From an uncultured Bacteroidales bacterium (lineage in GTDB: Bacteria; Bacteroidota; Bacteroidia; Bacteroidales; Muribaculaceae), in the NCBI GenBank assembly GCA_902779125.1, contig CACZAC010000004.1, positions 1 to 64,000 on the forward strand: 64,000 nucleotides of DNA, written 5' to 3'. Every line of letters starts with the position of its first letter. Within the stretch, counting starts at the first letter, position 1. Of this stretch, positions 34,046-42,927 are shown piece by piece. Below the pieces are notes generated by a model that saw only the letters and a list, made by a program, of their open reading frames with translations, searched no databases and was not told the origin of the DNA. The position numbers and the translations under genes are program-made.

Positions 34046-37000
34046 TCAGAATTTGAGTTTCACATTAAATCCCATCGAACGCAGGCTGGGCTGCATGAAG
34101 TAGTCGATGCCCTGGTAGTAGGTGCCCGTGTTGGAGGTCGCCTCGGGGTCATAGGGGGCCTTGTTGTAAAGCATACACAGGTTGTGTGCTACAAAGGACA
34201 CATTCAGGCCCTTTATCCACTTCACCCAGCGGTAAACGGGCACGTCATAGCCGACACTCAACTCGGCGAGCCTGAGGTTGGTCGCGCTATAGACATAACG
34301 GGAATCTACCGTGCCGTTGGGATTGCCCACGGTCTGGTAATAGCCCTGGGCATTGATTTTCTTGCCGTTGATGACCACGCCGCCGTCGTTGCGGGCGTCC
34401 TGTGTGGCCTCCGAAGCGCCATAGTAGTCCAGGATGGCCTGTGTCTCGCTCACGACGATGCCGCCGTTGCGGTAAGCCAACAATGCCGATACGGTCACAC
34501 CCTTGAAAGACAATGAATTGCCCCACGACAGGTTGTAGCGGGGTGCCGCCTGACCGGCGTAGATGTAATAGGCATTGTTGTTGGGATTGGCCTCAACGGT
34601 CTGGCGCTCGGGATTGATGTAGATGGCGCCATGCTCGTCGGTCTTGAGCGTGGAAACATAGACGTCGCTCAGCGTTCCGCCCTCGGTAAGGCGTATCTGG
34701 TAGCCCGAAGTGCCACCCATGTAGAGTTCGTCCAGGTTGTAAATTTCGCCGTCGATGGGATTGCGCCAGTTCTTGAGCAACTGCTTCACCTTGTTGCGGT
34801 TGAGTGTCCAGGTCAAGAAAGTTTCCCAAGTGAGGGCTCCGATGGGCTGGGTGTAGTGAGCGGTGAGTTCCACGCCCTTGTTGTCCACACGGCCACCGTT
34901 GACTACCGCGCTGGTGTAACCCGACGAGGCGGGCAAGGCGGGATAGAAGAACTGGTTGCGCGTGCTGGACTTGTAGAGCGTCGCATTCACTTTCAGACGA
35001 CTGCTGAACATGTACAGGTCGATACCAGCCTCCCACGAGTCGGTGCGCTCGGGCTTTAGGTCGGTGAGCATGCGCGTCGAGGTCTCGGCAAGGCCCGTCG
35101 AGGGGTTGATGGCATAGGTCTCATGCGTCAAGAACGGCTCATTGGGCTCGTTACCCACCTGGGAATAGCCCACGCGGGTTTTGAGGTATGTGAGCCAGTC
35201 ACCACGCCTGAGAGCGGGAATGATGTCGGTCCAGATGGCAGACACGCCAGCCGACCAGTAGAAATAGCTCTTCTCCAACTTGCTGGACCAGTCGTTGCGG
35301 GCAGTCACGTCAATGTATGCCATACCACGATAGCCCAACTGGGCGGTGGCATAGACGCTTTGCAACTGGGTGCGATAGCCGCTCTGCACAGGCTTGAAGG
35401 TCGAATTAGAGGTCTCGACGTTGGCGAGGGTGAACTTGTTGGCGGTACCTTTCAGGTGACCGCTGAAGCCCTCGATGCTGTTGTCGCGCTGGTCAAAACT
35501 CGTGCCCAGCACGCCGCTCAGGCTCAAGTGGTTCTCGTCAAAATTAAAGTATTTGTTGAACTTGGCAAACGCCTCGGCATAGAGTTGGCGGTTGCTCACG
35601 TTGCGCAGGCCGTAGTGGCCGTATTTGGAGGCGTAGAGCGTATTGGTCGAGGCGAAGAATTTTTCCTCATACTTTTCGCTGCTCTTGTCATATTTCACGC
35701 GGCCAGTGATGTCGAGCCACGGGGTGATACGCCAGTTGAGCGAGACGGTTGCCTGGTGGCGCTCCTTGTGATTGATGAAACGCTCACGCTCGGTTTCCCA
35801 ATAGGGATTCTCCATCGAGATGTCGTAGTTGTAGGGCCAATACTGCACGGGGAAATTGCGGCCCGTGTCATAGCGCTCGTAATAGCCCAACTTGGAGAAA
35901 TCATCACCTGCCGGGAACAGATAGACCGGTACCAGCGGATTGTGGTACTGGCCCTGGCTGATCATGTTCTGCTCCTTGACGGCGGCAAGCATATAGCCCA
36001 AGTCGAGCGTCATGCGGTTGTCGAGGAAATTGGTCGTATTGCGAACCGAGACATTATAGCGGTCGTAGTTGTTGCTGTGGATGATGCCCTGGGCATTGGT
36101 GGCACCAAGCGACAGATAGGTCTGATTCTTTTCGGTACCGGTGCTCAGGCTCACCGAGTTGGCGATGTGGGCACCCGTCTGGAAAAAGTCGGCGGGACGA
36201 TAACTGCTGGGTTTATCCAATTTCTCACCCCAACTGAAGTAACTGCCCGTCTCGCTGGGACCATATTGGTTCTGGAATCGAGGCAAGACAAAGGGGCGCG
36301 AGAACTGGAAACTGCCGTTGTAGGTCACATCCACCCTACCCTCACGGCCGCGCTTGGTCGTGATGATGATGACACCGTTGGCGGCGTTGGCACCGTAGAG
36401 GGCGGCAGCCGTGGGACCTGTCAGGGCACTGATGCTCTCGATGTCATCGGGGTTGATGTTGCTGGTGGCGTCACCAGTCTGGCCCGCTCCAGCAAAGACG
36501 CCCTCTGGCTGCTCGCTGGAGAGGTTTTGCATGGGAATGCCATCTACAACGTAAAGCACATTGTTGTTGCCGTTGATGGACTTGGCGCCGCGCATCACGA
36601 CGCGGCTGCTGCCGCCCGCTCCCGTCGCGCTGGCGTTGATGGTCACACCAGCGACCTTGCCCGCTAGCGAATTGACGAAGTTGGCGTCCTGCACGCGCAT
36701 CAGCGCATCACCGCTCATCTGCTGCACATTGTAGGACAACGACTTGGCCTCCTTTTTGATACCGAGGGCGGTCACAACGACCTCATTCAGCACCTGGGCG
36801 TCCTGCATCAGGTTGATGGTCAAGTCATTGCCATCGACCTGCACTTCACGGGTGCCATAGCCCACATAACTCACTACCAGGGTCGAGCCCTGCGGTGCCT
36901 GAATGGCAAAACGCCCGTCAAAGCCCGTGACGGCATTTGCATTGAGTCCCTTAGCACTCACGGTCGCCCCAATGACGGGGTCGCCATTCTCGTCAAGCAC

Positions 37001-37144
37001 CAATCCTGTTACCGTCGAGGCCTGTACCGCGCCGTGCTGCACCTGTGGCGACGGCGCAGCAACAGCCGAACTCCCGCCCAAAGCAAGGGCCAGCAGCAAA
37101 AGCAAGCATGGAATAACGGGACACTTAAATCTCTTTTTTTTCAT
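34046..37144 (-). CDS. SusC/RagA-like TonB-dependent outer-membrane transporter
   Basis: 1032-aa TonB-dependent importer. Signal peptide (about 1-29), a carboxypeptidase-regulatory-like domain (VTGLVLDENGDPVIGATVSA, then VVSYVGYGTREVQVDGNDLT), the family signature VLNEVVVTALGIKKEAKSLS, and the plug domain (about 125-235) with VVDGIPMQNLSSEQPEGVF and INPDDIESISALTGPTAAAL followed by YGANAANGVIIITTKRGREG. The rest is the 22-strand barrel ending in ...SMGFNVKLKF. It imports oligosaccharides, here probably N-glycan fragments given the GH18 partner. First gene of the operon, with a good promoter upstream; no regulator gene (SARP, HTCS or ECF sigma) is adjacent. Confidence 0.96.
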   Translation of the reverse strand: MKKKRFKCPVIPCLLLLLALALGGSSAVAAPSPQVQHGAVQASTVTGLVLDENGDPVIGATVSAKGLNANAVTGFDGRFAIQAPQGSTLVVSYVGYGTREVQVDGNDLTINLMQDAQVLNEVVVTALGIKKEAKSLSYNVQQMSGDALMRVQDANFVNSLAGKVAGVTINASATGAGGSSRVVMRGAKSINGNNNVLYVVDGIPMQNLSSEQPEGVFAGAGQTGDATSNINPDDIESISALTGPTAAALYGANAANGVIIITTKRGREGRVDVTYNGSFQFSRPFVLPRFQNQYGPSETGSYFSWGEKLDKPSSYRPADFFQTGAHIANSVSLSTGTEKNQTYLSLGATNAQGIIHSNNYDRYNVSVRNTTNFLDNRMTLDLGYMLAAVKEQNMISQGQYHNPLVPVYLFPAGDDFSKLGYYERYDTGRNFPVQYWPYNYDISMENPYWETERERFINHKERHQATVSLNWRITPWLDITGRVKYDKSSEKYEEKFFASTNTLYASKYGHYGLRNVSNRQLYAEAFAKFNKYFNFDENHLSLSGVLGTSFDQRDNSIEGFSGHLKGTANKFTLANVETSNSTFKPVQSGYRTQLQSVYATAQLGYRGMAYIDVTARNDWSSKLEKSYFYWSAGVSAIWTDIIPALRRGDWLTYLKTRVGYSQVGNEPNEPFLTHETYAINPSTGLAETSTRMLTDLKPERTDSWEAGIDLYMFSSRLKVNATLYKSSTRNQFFYPALPASSGYTSAVVNGGRVDNKGVELTAHYTQPIGALTWETFLTWTLNRNKVKQLLKNWRNPIDGEIYNLDELYMGGTSGYQIRLTEGGTLSDVYVSTLKTDEHGAIYINPERQTVEANPNNNAYYIYAGQAAPRYNLSWGNSLSFKGVTVSALLAYRNGGIVVSETQAILDYYGASEATQDARNDGGVVINGKKINAQGYYQTVGNPNGTVDSRYVYSATNLRLAELSVGYDVPVYRWVKWIKGLNVSFVAHNLCMLYNKAPYDPEATSNTGTYYQGIDYFMQPSLRSMGFNVKLKF

Positions 37145-37176
37145 TATATACTATTTATTGGTTGATGTTCTGCTGG

Positions 37177-37208
37177 CAAAGTTAGTCAATTCTTCCCATT
37201 CAGACAAA
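37177..37208 (-). promoter_or_regulatory. Promoter of the SusCD-GH18 operon
   Basis: On the minus strand TTTG (37205-37208), 20-bp spacer, TAACTTTG (37177-37184), 32 bp before the SusC start codon. This is the best -33/-7 pair in the window. The spacer 37209-37370 contains nothing else I recognise. Confidence 0.7.
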
Positions 37209-37370
37209 TGCACCAGAGGAACAGTTCTTCTGAGAAAGAAACAGAATCAAATTGTTATTCATTGCATAGTCATTTCAAATCCGTGCGCTTGAATAACTTT
37301 TATAATAATCTGACTATAAATAACTTACATCCGTCTAGTCGATTTTTAACGGGACACTAATGGTCTGATT

Positions 37371-37412
37371 TCAATAAAAAAAAGAGTCGCCTACCCCAAC
37401 GGGCGGCGACTC
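37371..37412 (-). terminator. Rho-independent terminator after the T9SS cargo gene
   Basis: GAGTCGCC (37384-37391) pairs with GGCGACTC (37405-37412); on the minus strand the stem is followed by a run of eight T. It closes the 37446-38666 transcription unit. Confidence 0.8.
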
Positions 37413-37445
37413 ATAAGCGTCCTTTTAAATGCTGTAACAGCTAAC

Positions 37446-38666
37446 TTACTTGATGACCTTGGCGGTGGTGGTGCTGCCGTCACTGTAGGTGGTGACAACG
37501 ATGTTCACACCACTGACGGGCTGAGCGCTCTGCTGACCGGAGAGGTTGTAGTAAGCCACATTGGCTACGGTCTTGTTGGCATTCACCTCCTCGACTGCGG
37601 TACCGTCCTTCTTGATTTCGACGTCAATGTCCTTGTACATGTCATCAAAAGCAAGTTCAAAGGTATCATCGCCGTCAACATAGAGGAAGTAGTGCATGGT
37701 GTGGTTCAAGCTGTAGTAGTTGCCATCCTCGGCGGGAGCGACAGTGTTGCCATCGGCATCCTGCAACTCATAGAACACGTTCTTGCCATCAATGATATTA
37801 ATGCGGATATCATTGGTGAAGTAAGGAGTGCGGAATGCGGGCAGACGGTGCTTGGGCAGGTCATACATGAGCTGTACACCAAAGTATTGGGCAATGTACT
37901 CATAGGTGGCATCGCTAAAGCAGAAGGCACCAGAGCGCATCAAGCTTGCTGTCTCGGCCTCGGCATCGTCATAAGCCATGTAACGATACTTCATGTGAAT
38001 GTCCTCACAGTTAACCATCCACAAGGTGAGGTAGATGTTTTCACCCTTGTACCAGAACGGAACCAGATTACCTTCTTCATCAGGGTTGTTGAAGGGAATT
38101 TCCACGATTGTACCGGGATTCTCGGCAGTAGCTTCGGGATCAAACACACTGTGATAGCCGGGGAAACCAGGTATCATGCGCTCGCCACGGAATGCGATAG
38201 TATCGATGAACAGGTCACCGTCGGGAAGATTGGTCTTGTAGCCCTCGAGCAGCTCATCATAATTGTCCAACTCCAACTGGTCAACAGGGATATTGCGGCA
38301 CCATGCGGTCACATCCAAGTAAACGCCCTTGGTGTCGGCATAGTCGGTTGCCACATCATATCCATCGAGTCCCAGACCGATTACCTTAGCGTTGGCAGGC
38401 AACGTAGCGGTACCCTTGCTGGTGTCTCCTCTTGTAAAATCGCGGGCAGTCACCAGATACTCGGGCTGGAATTTCATCATGCGAGAACTGGGGTCTGCAT
38501 CAGGATAGTTCTGAATGTCCTGATAAACGTTTACATCAACAGGCATTGCAAACAACAGGGTGTCGTTGGCAGGCTGAGCAATGTTAGCAGAAGTCACTGT
38601 AACACCTGCGTTAGCAACGCCACAAGCAAAAGCTAATGCAAGAATTGAGAGTAAATACTTTTTCAT
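37446..38666 (-). CDS. Secreted protein with T9SS type A sorting domain
   Basis: 406 aa from ATG 38666 (MKKYLLSILALAFACGVANA, signal peptide). The last ~45 residues (VANVAYYNLSGQQSAQPVSG then VNIVVTTYSDGSTTTAKVIK) are a T9SS C-terminal sorting domain, so the protein crosses the outer membrane through the Por machinery and is released or anchored at the surface. The body is beta-rich, acidic and unassigned (for example TATLPANAKVIGLGLDGYDV and DGDLFIDTIAFRGERMIPGF); it may be a surface structural or binding protein. Single gene, own promoter and terminator. Confidence 0.75.
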   Translation of the reverse strand: MKKYLLSILALAFACGVANAGVTVTSANIAQPANDTLLFAMPVDVNVYQDIQNYPDADPSSRMMKFQPEYLVTARDFTRGDTSKGTATLPANAKVIGLGLDGYDVATDYADTKGVYLDVTAWCRNIPVDQLELDNYDELLEGYKTNLPDGDLFIDTIAFRGERMIPGFPGYHSVFDPEATAENPGTIVEIPFNNPDEEGNLVPFWYKGENIYLTLWMVNCEDIHMKYRYMAYDDAEAETASLMRSGAFCFSDATYEYIAQYFGVQLMYDLPKHRLPAFRTPYFTNDIRINIIDGKNVFYELQDADGNTVAPAEDGNYYSLNHTMHYFLYVDGDDTFELAFDDMYKDIDVEIKKDGTAVEEVNANKTVANVAYYNLSGQQSAQPVSGVNIVVTTYSDGSTTTAKVIK

Positions 38667-38724
38667 AATCATCATTTTTTATTTGTTGTTAGTAAATTCG
38701 GTTGAATAATGCATATAATTATCG

Positions 38725-38732
38725 CAAAAATA
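38725..38732 (-). promoter_or_regulatory. -7 promoter box for the T9SS cargo gene
   Basis: TATTTTTG on the minus strand, 58 bp upstream of the ATG at 38666. Confidence 0.45.
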
Positions 38733-38800
38733 CTTCAAAAAAACGAATTGACAAAAAAAATCACGAATATTTTGAAAAAAAATTGGGATTATGGCCATTA

Positions 38801-41512
38801 TTATGGTTGTTTATCATCCCGTCGAGTCTTCACCTTCTTGACAAACAGGCTCAACAAGAGCACCGGTGACGTGCCGAAGATGACTATCAGCCAATCGGTG
38901 AAACTTAGCGGTGCACAATCGAAGAGTTGATAGCAGCACTGGACGATGAGTATCTGACCAATGAAAATAACCATCAGCACTGCCCAGAACACTCGACTGC
39001 CCTTCATATTGTTGAAAAAGTTCTTTCCCGTCGCAAAAGCCCTGGCGTTCAACATATTCCAAAACTGCAGGAACACAAAGGTACTGAAGAAAATGCCCAT
39101 CTCATGCGGATTGATATTGGGATTGATACCACGCACGAAAATCGGACCGCCATTCGCCTCGCGAATGAACGCATAATACATCACAATCATCAGCACCGCA
39201 AAGATGACACCCGTCACCATGATGAATTTCATCATGTCTGAGGTGATGATGCTTGCATGTGAATCGCGTGGCTGTTGGCGCATGAGGACACTATTGGGCG
39301 GCAACGAAGCCAGTGCCAGGGCGGCAAAGGTATCCATAATCAGGTTGACCCACAGCATCTGAGTCACCGTGAGCGCCGGCTGCCTACTGAAAAACGAGCA
39401 GATGGCCACGACGAGGCAGGCACACACATTCACAGCCAGCTGGAATAGGATAAAACGCTGGATGTTGCTGTACAGGGAACGTCCCCATAACACCGCCTTA
39501 TTAATGCTGGCAAACGAATTATCCAGAATGGTGATATCACTCGCCTCCTTAGCGACCGCGGTACCGTCGCCCATCGACAAGCCTACCTGGGCCGCATTGA
39601 GTGCAGGGGCATCATTGGTGCCATCACCCGTGACAGCGACCACCTCACCCTGCTGCTGGAGCAGACGCACGAGGCGCATCTTGTCGTCGGGGCGCGCACG
39701 CGACATGACTTTGATAGAGGCAACACGCTTGGATGCATCTTCGTCATTAAGGGCGGCAAAATCGGGACCCGTAATGATGGCATCGTCAGAATCATCGTCG
39801 GTCCACAGCCCCACCTGACGTCCCACTTCCCTTGCCGTTGCGGCCGTGTCGCCGGTGACAATTTTCACCTTGACACCCGCACTGCGGCAGTCCTGAATAG
39901 CATCGGGCACATCGGGACGCACAGGATCACTGATGGCGACAATGCCCATGAACGTGAGAGCCGGTGCATTACCCGCCTTGAGCATGGAAAGGACTTCCTT
40001 GGGGTCGCTATCCTTGGGAAGTTCACAATAGGCAAACGCCAGAGTGCGCATGGCCTTGGCCTGATAGGTCGCCAACTCATCATTCACACGCTGGAAGGTA
40101 ACATCACCCAGCACATCACTAGACAAACGCATGACTATCTCGGGAGCACCCTTGACCAGCAACAGGCGTTTTCCAGTGGTACTCTCTACAACCGTTGCCA
40201 TGAACTTGGTCATCGTCGAGAAGGGCATCTGGCCCAGCGTTTCACATTCATCCCTCGATGCCAAATAGTCATAGCCGGCATCATGCAACCACAGCAATAG
40301 GGCTCCCTCGGTGGGATTGCCCAGTGCCGTCAGGTTGTCGGGGTCGCTGTCATCAAGAAAAGCGGTACTGTTGCATGAGATGCTCTCCCTCACGATTGTG
40401 CTCATCGTGTCGTCACCCAGTTTATCGCCGTCTGGCAGACCGTAGAAATGAGCCTGATATACCTTCATCCGGTTCTGGGTGAGCGTACCGGTCTTGTCGG
40501 TGCAGATGACCGTGGCAGCACCCATCGTCTCGCAGGCGTGCATGCGGCGCACAAGGTTGTTGTGTTTCAACATCTTGCGCATACTCAATGCCAGTGAAAG
40601 CGTCACGCTCATGGGCAGTCCCTCGGGAACCGACACCACAATGAGCGTCACGGCGAGCATAACCGTCTCGATAAAGTATTGTGCATCAGTAACAAGCCCT
40701 TCACTGCCGCCGCGCCAGAAGAACTCCACAATGCGGCCCAGTACCAGCAATCCGGCCATGATATAGCTACCGTAAGATATGGTGCGCCCCAGACGGTCAA
40801 GCTGACGGGTGAGCGGGGTCTGTATTTCGTTGTCAATCTGGGCGTCACGGTAGATTTTGCCGTACTCCGTCCGGTCACCCACGCGTGTCACATGCATTGT
40901 TGCGCTGCCCTCGATAACAGTGCTCGCACGCAGCAATTCGTCAGCGGGATAGGTTGCTTCGGTTGCCGTGGCGGCTACTGCCTTGTCATGGGTCTTCCAC
41001 GCCGATGGTTCGCCTGTAAATGAACTCTCGTCAACGGTCAGATTGTAACTGTCGATGACGCTACCGTCAGCAGGCACTTTTTCGCCTGTTTCCAGAATGA
41101 CGATGTCGTCCACAACAATGTCGCAACGCGGCACTTGGGTGACATGGCCATTGCGCATCACCTTGACTTTGACATGGTCATCCGACTGGTTGAGCAGCCT
41201 GAATTTTTTATTGGCGTTGACTTCGACAAGAAATCCCACCAGTGTGGCAAGCGTCACAGCAAGGAAGATACCCAGCGGCTCAAAGAAAACGCTGCTGCCC
41301 ATATTCAGCCCGAAACACTCGTAAACCGATAATCCTACCGATAAAACAAGTGCCACCATAAGAATCTTGATGAGCGGATCATCAAATTTCCCCAAAAACT
41401 GCTTCCACAATGGTTCGCGCTCTGGCGGAGTGAGGACATTATCGCCATGAAGTTGACGACTGGCAACGACTTGGGCGTCGCTGAGTCCTGTATTGCGTTT
41501 TATTTTAGCCAT
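38801..41512 (-). CDS. PMCA-type calcium-translocating P-type ATPase
   Basis: 903-aa inner-membrane ion pump that exports Ca2+. P-type hallmarks: actuator TGE in ESSFTGEPS (about 163-170), the transmembrane ion-site PEGLP (296-300), the phosphorylated aspartate in CTDKTGTLTQNRMK (Asp339), the nucleotide-binding KGAPEIVMRLSS, the hinge VTGDGTNDAPALNAAQVGLS, and a C-terminal pair of membrane bundles. PEGLP together with ANKKFRLLNQ and the overall length fits PMCA (type IIB) pumps. No regulator gene nearby. It may limit intracellular Ca2+ in a cell that exports many Ca-binding dockerin proteins; that last link is only an association. Confidence 0.93.
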   Translation of the reverse strand: MAKIKRNTGLSDAQVVASRQLHGDNVLTPPEREPLWKQFLGKFDDPLIKILMVALVLSVGLSVYECFGLNMGSSVFFEPLGIFLAVTLATLVGFLVEVNANKKFRLLNQSDDHVKVKVMRNGHVTQVPRCDIVVDDIVILETGEKVPADGSVIDSYNLTVDESSFTGEPSAWKTHDKAVAATATEATYPADELLRASTVIEGSATMHVTRVGDRTEYGKIYRDAQIDNEIQTPLTRQLDRLGRTISYGSYIMAGLLVLGRIVEFFWRGGSEGLVTDAQYFIETVMLAVTLIVVSVPEGLPMSVTLSLALSMRKMLKHNNLVRRMHACETMGAATVICTDKTGTLTQNRMKVYQAHFYGLPDGDKLGDDTMSTIVRESISCNSTAFLDDSDPDNLTALGNPTEGALLLWLHDAGYDYLASRDECETLGQMPFSTMTKFMATVVESTTGKRLLLVKGAPEIVMRLSSDVLGDVTFQRVNDELATYQAKAMRTLAFAYCELPKDSDPKEVLSMLKAGNAPALTFMGIVAISDPVRPDVPDAIQDCRSAGVKVKIVTGDTAATAREVGRQVGLWTDDDSDDAIITGPDFAALNDEDASKRVASIKVMSRARPDDKMRLVRLLQQQGEVVAVTGDGTNDAPALNAAQVGLSMGDGTAVAKEASDITILDNSFASINKAVLWGRSLYSNIQRFILFQLAVNVCACLVVAICSFFSRQPALTVTQMLWVNLIMDTFAALALASLPPNSVLMRQQPRDSHASIITSDMMKFIMVTGVIFAVLMIVMYYAFIREANGGPIFVRGINPNINPHEMGIFFSTFVFLQFWNMLNARAFATGKNFFNNMKGSRVFWAVLMVIFIGQILIVQCCYQLFDCAPLSFTDWLIVIFGTSPVLLLSLFVKKVKTRRDDKQP

Positions 41513-41575
41513 TATAAGTAGTTAGTCACTATCTGTGTTACAATTGACGTGAGAGCAATTATCATGCCAAATCAA

Positions 41576-41614
41576 AAAGCCGGTATGATTTTCAAAAAAA
41601 AATCAAACCAGCTT
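41576..41614 (-). terminator. Imperfect hairpin after the DPM1-like gene
   Basis: AAAGCCGGTATGA and TCAAACCAGCTTT can pair with two mismatches around an A-rich loop, 17 bp beyond the stop codon of the minus-strand glycosyltransferase gene. On the minus strand a run of T follows. Confidence 0.4.
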
Positions 41615-41630
41615 TAAGGTATTCTTCTCA

Positions 41631-42401
41631 TCACGCGGTCAGGCGCGGGGGGTGTTGCCTGCGAACAAAGCGCTTCTTGTTGAAGATGGAATCCAAGCGC
41701 AGCTTGATGACACCCCACAGGGCCTCAAAGAAGATGCTGCTGTTCATCTTGCTTGTTCCCAGCACACGGTTGACGAATACGATAGGCACCTCCTTGATGA
41801 TGAAGCCCATGCAGTGGGCGGTGAATTTCATCTCAATCTGGAAGGCGTAACCCTTGAATTCGACAGCATCGAGGTTGATAGCCTCGAGCACCTCGCGACG
41901 ATAGCACACGAAACCTGCCGTCGCGTCACACACCTTCATTCCAGTGATCAGTCTGACATAGGCCGATGCGAAGTAGCTCATGAGCATCCTACCCATCGGC
42001 CAATTGACGACATTAACGCCAGTCAAGTATCTGGAGCCCACTGCAACATGTGCTCCGCCCGTGTTGCAAGCGGCCTGCAGTTCATGCAGTTTCTCAACCG
42101 GGTGCGAGAAATCGGCATCCATCTCAATGATGTAGTCATAGCCATTGACCAGCGCCCACTTGAAGCCAGCGATGTAGGCAGTTCCCAATCCCTGCTTTCC
42201 CGCACGCTTCAAGATGTGGATGCGCTCGGGTTGCTCGGCAATCATCGTGTCAACGATGGTGCCGGTGCCGTCGGGAGAATTGTCATCAACGATGAGCACA
42301 TCAAACTGGTGCTCAGTAACATTGAGCACAGCATTGATGATGTTCCTGATGTTCTCCTTCTCGTTATAAGTAGGAATAATTACTAAACTATCTGACTTCA
42401 T
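41631..42401 (-). CDS. Polyprenol monophosphomannose synthase (DPM1-like GT2 glycosyltransferase)
   Basis: 256-aa glycosyltransferase of family GT2, the soluble DPM1 type that transfers mannose (or another hexose) from a nucleotide sugar to polyprenyl phosphate. Motifs: VIIPTYNEKENIRNIINAVL, the DDNSPDGTGTIVD nucleotide site, GKQGLGTAYIAGFKWALVNG, the catalytic MDADFSHPVEKLHELQ (DxD-like) and the C-terminal GYAFQIEMKFTAHCMGFIIK with EVPIVFVNRVLGTSKMN. No C-terminal membrane helices, so it acts at the cytoplasmic membrane face. The lipid-linked sugar would be used in surface glycan or glycoprotein assembly. Confidence 0.9.
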   Translation of the reverse strand: MKSDSLVIIPTYNEKENIRNIINAVLNVTEHQFDVLIVDDNSPDGTGTIVDTMIAEQPERIHILKRAGKQGLGTAYIAGFKWALVNGYDYIIEMDADFSHPVEKLHELQAACNTGGAHVAVGSRYLTGVNVVNWPMGRMLMSYFASAYVRLITGMKVCDATAGFVCYRREVLEAINLDAVEFKGYAFQIEMKFTAHCMGFIIKEVPIVFVNRVLGTSKMNSSIFFEALWGVIKLRLDSIFNKKRFVRRQHPPRLTA

Positions 42402-42438
42402 TGGTGCCTGTTTTCTTTAATCGTCAACAATTTGAGTA

Positions 42439-42446
42439 CAAAAGTA
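42439..42446 (-). promoter_or_regulatory. -7 promoter box for the DPM1-like gene
   Basis: TACTTTTG on the minus strand, 37 bp upstream of the start at 42401. Confidence 0.55.
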
Positions 42447-42757
42447 CTGCTTTTTTTTCATTATATCGTTACAGATGATGATAATATTGTGTTACAGGGA
42501 CGTTTTTATAATCCATTTGCAACGAATGACCCCTTTTTTAAGAATTTTTACAGCAAAAACCATGCCATTTTGCTGCCAGGGCGATTGATGCGGGCTTCTT
42601 TTACCGGCATCAGGGGATGGCTCTCCCCTCTCCTTCCTCCCCCTCGCTGCCGCTTTTTGCCTGAGAATGTTCGGTTTATGGTAGTTTTCTGCAATCGTTT
42701 GCATCAAAAAATCAACAAGTTTCGCACCATTTCACATTATTAAAAAAATTGAGGCAC
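42447..42757. other. Gene-free spacer between divergent promoters
   Basis: About 310 bp with no supportable gene on either strand. It includes a C/T-rich block near 42618-42650 and A/T-rich flanks. It probably only separates the divergent promoters at 42439 and 42758; a short minus-strand frame here (basic, no domain) is not convincing. Confidence 0.5.
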
Positions 42758-42765
42758 TACTTTTG
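42758..42765 (+). promoter_or_regulatory. -7 promoter box for the giant T9SS cargo gene
   Basis: TACTTTTG, 162 bp before the ATG at 42928, implying a long 5' leader of about 155 nt. Confidence 0.5.
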
Positions 42766-42927
42766 CCTCGATTAACCGCATGGAAGTATTTTTTCTCGTT
42801 TCAGGCATCATGAGACCGTTTTATGCCAATCACTCACGCAATGATGCCTCGGCGGGAAATTTAACCTCTAATATTTTTGCGCTCAACGATATTAACCAAC
42901 ACCAACTTTTATAACTATCATTCAAAA

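Noticed and set aside
30173-36667. Long plus-strand open frames (about 400 and 514 codons) opposite the DUF1735, SusD and SusC genes
   Set aside because: Their products show no domain and have the composition expected for the complement of real genes; the minus-strand genes carry clear family motifs.
42492-42707. A 71-codon minus-strand frame in the 42447-42757 spacer
   Set aside because: Basic, low-complexity product without a domain; located between divergent promoters.
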